64,000 nucleotides of DNA from CADEED01 sp035701825 (lineage in GTDB: Bacteria > Pseudomonadota > Gammaproteobacteria > Steroidobacterales > Steroidobacteraceae), in contig DASSRK010000119.1 of assembly GCA_035701825.1 (NCBI GenBank), positions 5,682-69,681 of the forward strand. Direction: 5' to 3'. The position numbers and the translations under genes were made by a program. Each line of letters opens with the position of its first letter. The stretch's first letter is position 1. Positions 26,201 to 32,829 of the stretch are shown here, piece by piece. Under the pieces are notes generated by a model. The model saw nothing but the letters and a program-made list of their open reading frames with translations, was not told where the DNA came from and ran no database searches.

Positions 26201-26682
26201 AGAACCCCTGGCAGGGCTCGTTCGCCATCGAGGCGCTCACCGACCTGGTCGAAGAGGCCGTGTACAAGGAGTTCGAATCCATCGCCGAGCGCGGCGGCGT
26301 GCTCGGCGCGATGGAGACCATGTACCAGCGCGGCAAGATCCAGGAAGAGAGCCTGCACTACGAGACGCGCAAGCACGACGGTAGTCTGCCCATCGTCGGC
26401 GTGAACACCTTCCTCGACTCGCGCGACGCGGACGGCGAGCACGCCGCCGCGCCGCTGTTCCGCGCGAGCGAGGAAGAGCAGCAGGCGCAGGTGACGGCGG
26501 TGCGCGAATTCCAGCGGCGCAATTCAGCCGCGGCGCCGGAGGCGCTGCGGCGCCTGCAGGCGATCGCGGCGTCCGGCGGAAACACGTTCGCCGAGCTCCT
26601 CGAGACCGTGCAGGTGTGCTCGCTCGGGCAGATCAGTCACGCGCTGTACGAAGTCGGTGGGCAGTACCGGCGCAACATGTAG
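23233..26682 (+). CDS. icmF: Fused acyl-CoA mutase (isobutyryl-CoA mutase type, IcmF)
   Basis: 1149 residues, a single chain with three parts. Residues about 10-140 are the B12-binding domain, with the lower-ligand His22 in FDGHDAA and the loops SSYQGGH and VVGGGGT. Residues about 200-420 are a MeaB-like G-protein chaperone with P-loop GLTGTGGAGKSS at 205-216 and VVETAGIGQSD. From about 550 comes the substrate barrel, with YTGGVYPYRREEEDPTRMFAGEG, FGRTGNSGVSIAT and SVSISGYHIAEAGANP. IcmF rearranges isobutyryl-CoA and n-butyryl-CoA, and some forms act on isovaleryl/pivalyl-CoA. It stands alone on the plus strand, divergent from the TetR operon for acyl-CoA oxidation. No strong Shine-Dalgarno is seen. 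Confidence 0.95.
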   Translation: MKPPEPGRPLRFVSAASLFDGHDAAINMIRRLLQSGGAEVVHLGHNRSVADIVRAAIAEDADGIAVSSYQGGHNEYFRYMIDMLRELGAEHIKVVVGGGGTIAPAEIAELEAYGVAKIYTPEDGRRLGLTGMIDDVFARIAGAQRPAPAPGLPSIDSLAKDNGGAIARAITLLEGGDPGDGSEVEDLRRALSAAVSGQQLAPVVGLTGTGGAGKSSLNDELLQRFIRLFPERRIGVVAIDPTRRRSGGALLGDRIRMNSLAAPQVFMRSLATRRQHLATSAVLADVIALYRAVGFDLIVVETAGIGQSDTEIVDLVDLSIYVMTAEYGAASQLEKIDMLDFADMIVLNKFEKRGAEDALRDVRKQWRRNHPDRARLPDSDVPVFPTIASRFNDPGVNRLFMALATALEREGNAPGRWTSRAGVPVALEPLEFRSRDPLIPAARTRYLAEIAAQGREAHRLNAARVAAAQRAHAHYQSLQALGDTQLPAPLAPAPEEGGDALGALRGAYNRALQEIGAEGVGALRAWPQRLAGIRSPEYSYPVRGREVRGANYTESLSHSQLPKLAAPRLEAWGEVLRFIQDENLPGAPPYTGGVYPYRREEEDPTRMFAGEGAPERTNRRFHYLAAGHEATRLSTAFDSTTLYGEDPDTRPDIFGRTGNSGVSIATLDDMKKLYSGFDLNAPTTSVSMTINGPAPMILAMFMNTAIDQRVERHLRSAGRWEAAREALARAGVVQPVYRGELPPGHDGTGLGLLGTSSRKLVELGVLADEEYRQLRAAALSAVRGTVQADILKEDQAQNTCIFSTEFALRMMGDVQQFFTEQQVRNFYSVSISGYHIAEAGANPITQLAFTLANGFTIVEYYLARGMRIDDFAPNLSFFFSNGMDAEYAVIGRVARRIWARAMKDLYRAGPRSQMLKYHIQTSGRSLHSREIQFNDIRTTLQAMYALFDNCNSLHTNAYDEALTTPTEESVRRAVAIQLIINRELGLNKIQNPWQGSFAIEALTDLVEEAVYKEFESIAERGGVLGAMETMYQRGKIQEESLHYETRKHDGSLPIVGVNTFLDSRDADGEHAAAPLFRASEEEQQAQVTAVREFQRRNSAAAPEALRRLQAIAASGGNTFAELLETVQVCSLGQISHALYEVGGQYRRNM

Positions 26683-26685
26683 CGC

Positions 26686-27477
26686 TCATCGGCCGGTGCC
26701 CGTGGCGCGCTCGCAGAGGTCGGGCTCGCCCAGTTGGGTCAGGATGGCGGCGCGCGAGGCGTCGCGTAATCGCAGCGCCTGGTCCTCCTCGGCTGACGCA
26801 GGCATCGGGAGAATCGGCGCGCCGAAGCGCACTTCGATCGGGCCCGGGCGCGGCAGGATGCGCGTAGCGGGCATGTTGCGCCGGGTGCCGAGAATCACCG
26901 TCGGCACCACCGGACAGGCGGCGCGCGCCGCGATCGCGAACGCGCCGCCGTGGAACTTGCCGAGTCCCACTTCCGGCGTGAACGTGCCTTCGGGAAAAAA
27001 CACCAGTGAATGCCCGCTCGCGGCCGTGCGCAGCACCCGGCGCGCATCGGTGCCGCCCTTGTGCCGGTTGAAGCGATCGACGAACTCGGTGCCGATGCGC
27101 CGGAGCAGCAGGCCGGCCAGGGGCACGTTGTTCATTTCGCGCTTGACCACGAAACCGAAGCGGGCGGGCAGGGCAGCCGTCATCACCACCCCATCGAGGT
27201 AGCTGGCGTGATTCGCCACGACGATGCACTGCCCGGCCGGCAGATTCGCCTTGCCCCGCAGCCGCACCGGCATGCCGGCGAGGGCGAAGAAGGTGCGTGC
27301 TGCGATGCGGGCCGTGCCCCGGCGCAGGGGCAAGGTCGGCAACAGGATGACGCCCAGCAGGGCCGTCAGGGCGACAGCCAGGAACAGCGCGGCCGCGTAC
27401 AGGCCGTACAGCGAGCGCAGCGGCACGGAAATCCAGGCGGGCCAGGGGGCGCGAACGCGGTTCGTGGGCAGGGTCAT
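26686..27477 (-). CDS. PlsC-type 1-acyl-glycerol-3-phosphate acyltransferase
   Basis: 263 residues. Hydrophobic N-terminal segment about 24-49, then the acyltransferase motifs: motif I NHASYLD (His90, Asp95), motif III FFPEGTFTPEVGLGKFHGGA and motif IV VVPTVILGTRR. It would acylate lysophosphatidic acid or a related lysolipid at the inner membrane. Length and motifs fit PlsC; with no lipid genes around it the acceptor is uncertain, and an ornithine-lipid or lyso-ornithine acyltransferase is an alternative. It is convergent with icmF, 3 bp between stop codons. Its start is divergent from xerD across a 172-bp A+T-richer spacer. Confidence 0.86.
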   Translation of the reverse strand: MTLPTNRVRAPWPAWISVPLRSLYGLYAAALFLAVALTALLGVILLPTLPLRRGTARIAARTFFALAGMPVRLRGKANLPAGQCIVVANHASYLDGVVMTAALPARFGFVVKREMNNVPLAGLLLRRIGTEFVDRFNRHKGGTDARRVLRTAASGHSLVFFPEGTFTPEVGLGKFHGGAFAIAARAACPVVPTVILGTRRNMPATRILPRPGPIEVRFGAPILPMPASAEEDQALRLRDASRAAILTQLGEPDLCERATGTGR

Positions 27478-27649
27478 GCGCGCTGTTCCGCCCGACTGTC
27501 TTCGCTTTGGGAGGTCCGAATCATGTGAACTGGTTCTCTTTATGTTAATGGTTTCGGGAAGCTGTGAAGGTCATCACGCCTGAGCCCGGGCCGCCGTCCC
27601 CATACTGCCGTGAAGCGTTAATCCGCATACGTATTAAGGCAATCAGGTC

Positions 27650-28582
27650 TTGGTCAAACAAGCTACAGCGTCCAACGAGACGCATGCCGCTGACACCGCC
27701 GACGCCACCGTTTCGAAGTTCCTCGACGCGGTCTGGATGGAGCGCGGTTTGTCCGCCAATACGCTCGCCGCGTATCGCGCCGATCTGACCGCGCTCGCGC
27801 GCTGGTTGGCGGAGCGTGGCACGCCGATCATCAAGACGACCCGCGCCGATCTGCTGGGCTTCATCGCCTGGCGTGTCGAGGCGGGCGCCCGGCCGCGTTC
27901 CACCGCGCGCCAACTATCTTCCTTCCGCCGTTTCTTCCGCTACTTCGTCCGCGAAGGCGTGCTGAAGGACGACCCGACGGCGCAGATCGCGATGCCGAAG
28001 ATCGGCCGCTCGCTGCCGAAGTCGCTGACCGAGGAAGAAGTCGAATCGCTGCTCAATGCCCCGGTCATCGCCGACCCGCTGGGTCATCGCGACCGCACCA
28101 TGCTCGAGGTGCTGTACGCCACGGGCCTGCGCGTCTCGGAACTGGTGAACCTCAAGTACAACCAGATCAACACCAACCAGGGTGTCATCCGGATCATGGG
28201 CAAGGGCAACCGCGAGCGCCTGATTCCGCTCGGCGAGGAAGCCGTGCGCTGGCTGACCGACTTCGTGCGCGCGCCGCGCGCCGAGATCCTGCTCGACCGC
28301 ACCACCGACTACCTGTTCCCGACGCGCCGCGGCGATCGCATGACGCGCCAGGCCTTCTGGCACATCATCAAGCGCTACGCGCGCAAGGCCGTCATCGACA
28401 AGGAGCTGTCGCCGCACACGCTGCGCCACGCCTTTGCGACGCACCTGCTGAACCACGGCGCCGACCTGCGCGTGGTGCAGATGCTGCTCGGCCACTCGGA
28501 CCTGTCCACCACGCAGATCTATACCCACGTGGCCCGTGAGCGCATGAAAGAGCTGCACGGCACGCATCACCCGCGCGGCTGA
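27650..28582 (+). CDS. xerD: Site-specific tyrosine recombinase XerD
   Basis: 310 residues from TTG 27650, with a 20-residue lead before the core-binding domain; the E. coli protein has 298. With XerC it resolves chromosome dimers at dif under FtsK control. The N-terminal SAM-like domain contains VWMERGLSANTLAAYRADL. The catalytic domain has Arg in ATGLRVSELVNL, Lys in IMGKGNRERLIPLG, the HxxR box PHTLRHAFATHLL, the second His in LLGHSDLSTTQIYTHV, and the nucleophile Tyr in the same motif. It matches the housekeeping XerD pattern rather than a phage integrase, and no mobile genes adjoin it. Confidence 0.94.
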   Translation: MVKQATASNETHAADTADATVSKFLDAVWMERGLSANTLAAYRADLTALARWLAERGTPIIKTTRADLLGFIAWRVEAGARPRSTARQLSSFRRFFRYFVREGVLKDDPTAQIAMPKIGRSLPKSLTEEEVESLLNAPVIADPLGHRDRTMLEVLYATGLRVSELVNLKYNQINTNQGVIRIMGKGNRERLIPLGEEAVRWLTDFVRAPRAEILLDRTTDYLFPTRRGDRMTRQAFWHIIKRYARKAVIDKELSPHTLRHAFATHLLNHGADLRVVQMLLGHSDLSTTQIYTHVARERMKELHGTHHPRG

Positions 28583-28736
28583 GGCGGGGCCGCGCCTTCC
28601 GTGCGCGGCGGTGGGATCTTGCGCAGCTTCCTTCGGGCGCCGCTGGGGGCACCCTGCTAGACTCGTGCGCCGATCGCGGCGCGAACTTCAGGGTTGTTGC
28701 GCGGTCGAATCCGTTCTCGATGCCAGTGAGCGTTCC

Positions 28737-29528
28737 ATGAGATCGATGTCGCCCCGGGTCCTGACCATCGCCGTCGGAGCATTCCTGCTCGGCGCCCAGA
28801 GTGCCCAGGGGGGAACGCCCGAAGCCAAGCCCGCTGCTGCGCCGCCGGCCGCGGTCGCGCCTGCGACCGCCGACGGCAAGGCCGATCCGCGCGCCACCAT
28901 CGTCAGGAAGATCGATGGCATCAAGCTCGAAGACGTGCGCATGACGCCGATGAACGGCATCTACGAGATCACGCGTGGCGCGGACGTCACCTACGCGTCC
29001 GCCGATGGCCGCTACGTCATCGTCGGCGACCTCATCGACGTCGACAACGACGCCAATCTTTCCGAGAACCGCCGCCGCGCGATCCGCGCGCGCATGATCG
29101 ACGCGGTTCCCGAGAACGAGATGCTGGTGTTCTCGCCCAAGACACCGAAGTACACCATCACGGTGTTCACCGACATCGACTGCGGATACTGCCGCCGCCT
29201 GCACTCGCAGATCGCCGAATACAACCGGCTCGGCGTGCGCGTGCGGTATCTCTTCTTCCCGCGCACCGGCCCGAACACCGAGTCCTGGCACAAGGCCGAG
29301 GCGGTGTGGTGCTCGTCGAATCGCAACGAGGCGCTGACCCGCGCCAAGAACGGCGAAGACATCAAGGCGCCGAAGTGCCCGGCGGACATCGTGGCGCGCG
29401 ACTACGAGCTCGGACACAAGCTGTCGGTGGAGGGCACGCCCTCGATCGTGCTGGCGAGCGGGGAACTGCTCGGCGGCTACCTGCCGCCCGCGCAGCTGGT
29501 GCAGTACCTCAAGACCGGCAAGATGTAA
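28737..29528 (+). CDS. dsbC: DsbC-like periplasmic disulfide isomerase
   Basis: 263 residues from ATG 28737; ATG 28746 is also possible. Signal peptide about 1-25 (RVLTIAVGAFLLGAQSAQG), an Ala/Pro-rich linker, the DsbC dimerisation domain with GIYEITRGADVTYASADGRYVIVGDLIDV, and a thioredoxin domain with active site CGYC in FTDIDCGYCRRLH and the cis-proline VEGTPSIVLASG. A further Cys pair (WCSS, APKCP) matches the structural disulfide of DsbC. It shuffles wrong disulfides in the periplasm, kept reduced by DsbD, which is not in the window. It follows xerD by 154 bp; the xerD-dsbC order is common in proteobacteria. Confidence 0.93.
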   Translation: MRSMSPRVLTIAVGAFLLGAQSAQGGTPEAKPAAAPPAAVAPATADGKADPRATIVRKIDGIKLEDVRMTPMNGIYEITRGADVTYASADGRYVIVGDLIDVDNDANLSENRRRAIRARMIDAVPENEMLVFSPKTPKYTITVFTDIDCGYCRRLHSQIAEYNRLGVRVRYLFFPRTGPNTESWHKAEAVWCSSNRNEALTRAKNGEDIKAPKCPADIVARDYELGHKLSVEGTPSIVLASGELLGGYLPPAQLVQYLKTGKM

Positions 29529-29533
29529 TCCGT

Positions 29534-29550
29534 CGCGGGCGGTGCCCGCG
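29534..29550. terminator. Hairpin between convergent dsbC and fdxA
   Basis: CGCGGGC (29534-29540), loop GGT, GCCCGCG (29544-29550): a 7-bp G+C hairpin starting 5 bases after the dsbC stop and ending 5 bases before the fdxA stop. There is no T-run on either strand, so it is at best a weak or factor-assisted bidirectional terminator. Confidence 0.4.
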
Positions 29551-29555
29551 GCGGT

Positions 29556-29879
29556 TCAGGTCTCGAGCAGCTTGCGCTTGTCCTGGACGCCTTCCCACTG
29601 CTTCGCATCGGGCGGCGCGGCCTTCTTCTCGGTGATCACCGGCCACTTCTTGGCCAGCTCCGCGTTGAGCTTCTTGTACTCTTCCTGCCCCGCGGGGACC
29701 TCGTCCTCGGAGAAGATGGCCTCGACCGGGCACTCCGGCTCGCACAGCGTGCAGTCGATGCACTCGTCCGGATCGATCACGAGGAAGTTAGGGCCTTCGT
29801 GGAAGCAATCCACCGGGCACACCTCGACACAGTCGGTGTACTTGCACTTGATGCAGGCTTCCGTGACCACGAACGTCAT
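29556..29879 (-). CDS. fdxA: Seven-iron ferredoxin FdxA
   Basis: 107 residues. N-terminal half has the [3Fe-4S]/[4Fe-4S] pattern: ACIKCKYTDCVEVCPVDCFHEG followed by DECIDCTLCEPECPVEAI. The C-terminal extension (about 60-107) with LNAELAKKWPVITEKK is the usual tail of proteobacterial FdxA. It is a low-potential soluble electron carrier; the physiological partner is not known for most species. Monocistronic by position: convergent with dsbC and about 78 bp downstream of the NUDIX gene on the same strand. Confidence 0.95.
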   Translation of the reverse strand: MTFVVTEACIKCKYTDCVEVCPVDCFHEGPNFLVIDPDECIDCTLCEPECPVEAIFSEDEVPAGQEEYKKLNAELAKKWPVITEKKAAPPDAKQWEGVQDKRKLLET

Positions 29880-29957
29880 CGATCCGATCCTCTGGTGTAT
29901 TTCCGTTGAAGCAGGGCCCCGATCGCGGGGGCGCTATTCTGCCCGATTGCGGCGTCG

Positions 29958-30494
29958 CTAGAAACGACGGTGCATTTCGGCCACGTGGTGGCGCTCCACG
30001 CCCGCCGCGCGATCCTCGACGAAGCGGCGCAGCGCGTACTCGGTGCTGGGGAACGCGAGGTCGTTCCAGGGAATGTCGCGCTCGTCGACCAGCCGCACCT
30101 CGGTGCTTTCATGCGTGATCCCGAAGTCCGGCGTCAGCATGCGCGAACGGAAGAACACGTGTACCTGGCGGGCGCTGGTGACATTGGCGAGCAGCAGCAG
30201 GCTGCCGATCTCGACCTGGATGCGCGCCTCCTCGACGGCCTCGCGCGCCGCGCCGGCCTCCAGGGTCTCGTCGTTCTCCATGAATCCGGCCGGTATCGTC
30301 CAGTAGCCGACGCGCGGCTCGATGCCGCGCTTGCAGATCAGGATCCGCCCGTCGTAGACCGGCACGCTGCCGACCACGACCTTCGGATTCTGGTAATGGA
30401 TCGCCCCGCAATTGCCGCACACGTGCCGGGGCAGGAAGTCGCCTTCAGGAACCTTCAGGACGACCGGAGAGCCACAGTTGCTGCAGTAATTCAT
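29958..30494 (-). CDS. NUDIX hydrolase with N-terminal zinc ribbon
   Basis: 178 residues from ATG 30494 (MNYCSNCGSPVV). A four-Cys zinc ribbon (C4, C7, C26, C29) precedes the NUDIX fold. The NUDIX box spans G70-x5-E76-x7-R84-E85-x2-E88-E89, with Arg where the usual Gly follows. Such proteins hydrolyse nucleoside diphosphates linked to another moiety; this two-domain form resembles NADH/ADP-ribose pyrophosphatase-like enzymes, but the NudC-specific C-terminal motif is not obvious. The same frame stays open upstream into the tRNA-Leu gene, which is not coding. The ATG is 8 bases after the tRNA 3' end, so the mRNA may share the tRNA promoter. Confidence 0.85.
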   Translation of the reverse strand: MNYCSNCGSPVVLKVPEGDFLPRHVCGNCGAIHYQNPKVVVGSVPVYDGRILICKRGIEPRVGYWTIPAGFMENDETLEAGAAREAVEEARIQVEIGSLLLLANVTSARQVHVFFRSRMLTPDFGITHESTEVRLVDERDIPWNDLAFPSTEYALRRFVEDRAAGVERHHVAEMHRRF

Positions 30495-30502
30495 TGAACA
30501 GT

Positions 30503-30590
30503 TGGTGCCGGGAGAGGGAATCGAACCCACACGCCTTTTTAGGGCAACGGATTTTGAGTCCGCCGCGTCTACCAGTTCCGCCATCCCGGC
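30503..30590 (-). tRNA. tRNA-Leu (anticodon CAA), CCA encoded
   Basis: Reading the minus strand from 30590: acceptor GCCGGGA, D-arm with GGTAGACGC, anticodon stem GCGGA/TCCGT around the loop CTCAAAA giving anticodon CAA, a long variable arm (class II tRNA), TPsiC loop GGTTCGATTCC, acceptor TCCCGGC, discriminator A and encoded CCA at 30505-30503. It decodes UUG. The cloverleaf pairs throughout. It is the only tRNA found in the window. Confidence 0.95.
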
Positions 30591-30601
30591 GCGGGGGGCG
30601 C

Positions 30602-30607
30602 AGTATA
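30602..30607 (-). promoter_or_regulatory. -10 element for tRNA-Leu
   Basis: Minus-strand hexamer TATACT, one mismatch to the sigma-70 -10 consensus, 11 bases upstream of the tRNA 5' end. The next bases towards the tRNA are G+C-rich (CGCCCCCCGC), as in stringently controlled stable-RNA promoters. A convincing -35 is not visible. Confidence 0.5.
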
Positions 30608-30628
30608 CGAGAAGGCCCGCGATCCGTT

Positions 30629-30656
30629 GCGACCTTTACGCCCGTCCGGGCATCTA
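30629..30656 (+). promoter_or_regulatory. Candidate ECF-type promoter of the sigma factor gene
   Basis: GCGACC at 30629-30634 and CATCTA at 30651-30656, separated by exactly 16 bases, each close to the AAC/CGTC-type elements of ECF promoters (one base off in each core triplet). The downstream end is only 11 bases from the ATG at 30668, so a transcript would be leaderless or nearly so. It may serve autoregulation. This is a pattern match by eye. Confidence 0.35.
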
Positions 30657-30667
30657 GACCGACAAGA

Positions 30668-31276
30668 ATGCAAAGACTCGCGGAAATCGTGATCCCCGAT
30701 GACCTGCTGGCGTCCGCCCGTGGCGGCGACGCCGGGGCGCGCCGCGTGCTGTTCGAGCGCGTGGCGCCGGGCGCCCTGGCGCTCATCCGCCGGTTGGTGC
30801 GCCACCGGGCGATGGCCGACGACCTGCTGCAGGACACGCTGATCGCCATGTTCGAACACCTCGCGGAGTTCCGTGGCGAGGCGCCGTTCGGCATCTGGGT
30901 ACGCAGCATCGCGGTCAGCCGCTGCCTGATGGCGTTTCGCTCACCCTGGCAACGCGCGCGCGTGGCGCTGGAGACCTGGACCGGGGAGGAGTTCACGGCG
31001 CCGGAGTCCGATGCGCGCAATGCCGACCTCATCGACCTCGACCGCGCGCTCGCGCGCCTGTCGCCGGTGACGCGCGCGGTGGTGTGGCTGTACGACGTCG
31101 AGGGCTGGTCGCACGAGGAGATCGCGCGCGCCTTCGAGCGCACGGTGAGTTTTTCCAAGTCGCAGCTGGCGCGCGGACACGCGCGGCTGCGCACCGAACT
31201 GCTCGGGCCGATGAGCTCGGGCCTGGGCGATCCGATGAAAGGAATTGGCTTGAGGAGCGGGATCGATGGACAGTGA
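30668..31276 (+). CDS. ECF-subfamily RNA polymerase sigma factor
   Basis: 202 residues from ATG 30668. Region 2 is at about 15-80: RLVRHRAMADDLLQDTLIAMFEHLAEFRG, then FGIWVRSIAVSRCLMAF. Region 4 is at about 135-185: ALARLSPVTRAVVWLYDVEG, WSHEEIARAFERTVSFSKSQL and ARGHARLR. The frame extends upstream through the antisense of tRNA-Leu, but that part is not coding. Its last 11 bases overlap the next gene, a one-TM protein that may be its anti-sigma. The third gene encodes an exported PDZ protein. The signal it answers is unknown; envelope stress is a reasonable guess from the partners. Confidence 0.9.
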   Translation: MQRLAEIVIPDDLLASARGGDAGARRVLFERVAPGALALIRRLVRHRAMADDLLQDTLIAMFEHLAEFRGEAPFGIWVRSIAVSRCLMAFRSPWQRARVALETWTGEEFTAPESDARNADLIDLDRALARLSPVTRAVVWLYDVEGWSHEEIARAFERTVSFSKSQLARGHARLRTELLGPMSSGLGDPMKGIGLRSGIDGQ

Positions 31277-31742
31277 AGACGCGCGGGACCATGAGCTGGT
31301 GGTGCGGCTGCGGCGGCTGGAGGCGGGTGGCGCGAGCGCGGTGCCGGGCTTCGGCTACGAGCAGATGCTCGCGCGTCACGCCGCGCGCCAGGCGCGCGCG
31401 CGCCGCCGCCACCTGGCGGTGCGCGGCGCGGCGCTGGCACTGCTCGTGGTGCTGGTGGGCGCGAGCATCTGGCGGCTGGACGAACGCGTCGCCAGGCCGG
31501 TGGCCGGGACCGAGTCGCCCGCGAAGCCGGCCCCGGGTTTGCAACCGCGCATCGTGCGCGCGGATTCCTACCTCGCGGTCGCGGCGCTCGAGGATCACAT
31601 CGCCGGCCTCGACGACGCGCTCAACTACGCGCGCGCCAGCGGCGGCGCGGCGGACGTCGCCCGGCTCGAGCGTACGCGCGCCGAGCTGTTGGCCTCGTAT
31701 TCACAACTGCGCTACGCCGAACGCGTGAGCGCGACTTTCTGA
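31266..31742 (+). CDS. Single-TM protein, possible anti-sigma factor
   Basis: 158 residues. A cytoplasmic N-terminal 45-50 residues rich in Arg (RHAARQARARRRH) is followed by one membrane helix at about 51-67 (AALALLVVLVGASIW), then a periplasmic part of about 90 residues with a helical, coiled-coil-like stretch (YLAVAALEDHIAGLDDALNY). The layout is that of anti-sigma factors, and it overlaps the ECF gene by 11 bases. No zinc-finger HxxxCxxC motif is present, so it is not a ZAS-type anti-sigma and the assignment is positional. Confidence 0.6.
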   Translation: MDSEDARDHELVVRLRRLEAGGASAVPGFGYEQMLARHAARQARARRRHLAVRGAALALLVVLVGASIWRLDERVARPVAGTESPAKPAPGLQPRIVRADSYLAVAALEDHIAGLDDALNYARASGGAADVARLERTRAELLASYSQLRYAERVSATF

Positions 31743-31754
31743 CGGAGAGCGTCC

Positions 31755-32786
31755 ATGAAGAAGATACTGATGCTGGGGTTGTTAGGTCTTGCGGGCGCGG
31801 CGGGTGCGCAGAATACCGCCTCGCCGCCGGTGGCCACGGGCGAGGCGAGGTTGCAGGCCAACGCCGCGACCGACGCCGACGAGGCCAGGACGCGCGCGCA
31901 GCTCGAGGCGGCGCGCAAGCGCCTCGATGACGCCGCCCGCGAGGTGGCCGAGCTTTCGAACCAGCTCGCGCTGGATGCGGGCGAAAACATCATGTTCATC
32001 GGCGGCCCGCCGCACGCCGTGCTCGGCGTGCAGATCGACGTGGCCCCCGACAAGCGCGGCGCGCGCGTGCTGAGCGTGAGCCCCGGCGGCGCGGCCGAGG
32101 AGGCGGGCATCCGGCCGGACGACGTCATCGTCGCGATCGACGGCAAGGATGTCACGGCGGACGCCAATCCGAACCGCGTGGTGATCGATCACATGCGCGG
32201 CGTGAAGCCGGACCAGAAGGTGAAGGTGCGCGTGTTGCGCGCCGGCAAGAACAAGGACTTCGTGGTGACCGCGCGCCGCATGCCGATGCCCGGTGACCGC
32301 ATGTTCAACATCCGCATTCCCGAGGGCGGCGCCATGGGCGCCGTGTCGGTCAGGCCGCCCATGCACGCCATGCCGGGCATGGCGGGAATGCCGATGACGG
32401 CCGAGTTCCATACATTCTGGCCGGGCGAGTTCGGCGGCATGGAGCTCGCGAGCATCACGCCCAAGCTCGGCGCGTACTTCGGCGCCACCCGCGGCGTGCT
32501 CGTGGTGCAGGCGCCCGACAGCGCCGACTTCAAGCTCGAGGATGGCGACGTCATCCAGGACATCGATGGACGCAAGCCCGACGACGGCGCGCATGCCATG
32601 CGCATCCTGCGGTCCTACAAGCCCGGCGAAAAGCTCACGCTCTCGGTCCTGCGGCAGCGCAAGCCGCTGTCGCTGGCCGTGACCATGCCGGATCGTCCGG
32701 TGGTCGGAGGCGACGTGCTAATGACCGAGCCGCCCATGCCGCCGCTGCCGCCGGTGCCGCGCACCCCGGGCGGCGCCGGAACCTGA
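31755..32786 (+). CDS. Exported protein with two PDZ domains
   Basis: 343 residues. Signal peptide about 1-18 (KKILMLGLLGLAGAAGAQ), then a helical segment at about 40-75 and two PDZ domains. The first is at about 80-175: LGVQIDVAPDKRGARVLSVS, PGGAAEEAGIRPDDVIVAIDG. The second is at about 235-315: LGAYFGATRGVLVVQAPDSA, DFKLEDGDVIQDIDGRKPDD. A Met/Pro-rich linker (MHAMPGMAGMPM) joins them and the C-terminus is Pro-rich. No protease catalytic triad is present, so it is an adaptor or sensor rather than a DegP-type protease. It lies 12 bp behind the one-TM protein, third in the ECF operon; in sigma-E-type systems PDZ domains read unfolded outer-membrane proteins. Confidence 0.82.
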   Translation: MKKILMLGLLGLAGAAGAQNTASPPVATGEARLQANAATDADEARTRAQLEAARKRLDDAAREVAELSNQLALDAGENIMFIGGPPHAVLGVQIDVAPDKRGARVLSVSPGGAAEEAGIRPDDVIVAIDGKDVTADANPNRVVIDHMRGVKPDQKVKVRVLRAGKNKDFVVTARRMPMPGDRMFNIRIPEGGAMGAVSVRPPMHAMPGMAGMPMTAEFHTFWPGEFGGMELASITPKLGAYFGATRGVLVVQAPDSADFKLEDGDVIQDIDGRKPDDGAHAMRILRSYKPGEKLTLSVLRQRKPLSLAVTMPDRPVVGGDVLMTEPPMPPLPPVPRTPGGAGT

Positions 32787-32829
32787 CAGTTCCGCTGACG
32801 GGCGCGGCCACGGCGGTACACTCGCCGCC

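Noticed and set aside
26682..27650. TTAAT/ATTAA inverted repeat (about 27618-27637) upstream of xerD as an operator
   Set aside because: Only five-base arms in an A+T-richer promoter-like spacer; easily due to chance.
30494..30667. Start extensions of the ECF sigma gene (plus) and the NUDIX gene (minus) into the tRNA region, beginning MNSWCRERESNPH and MAELVDAADSKSVA
   Set aside because: These peptides are translations of the tRNA-Leu gene and its complement, a well-known annotation artefact. Family-matching starts at 30668 and 30494 were used instead.
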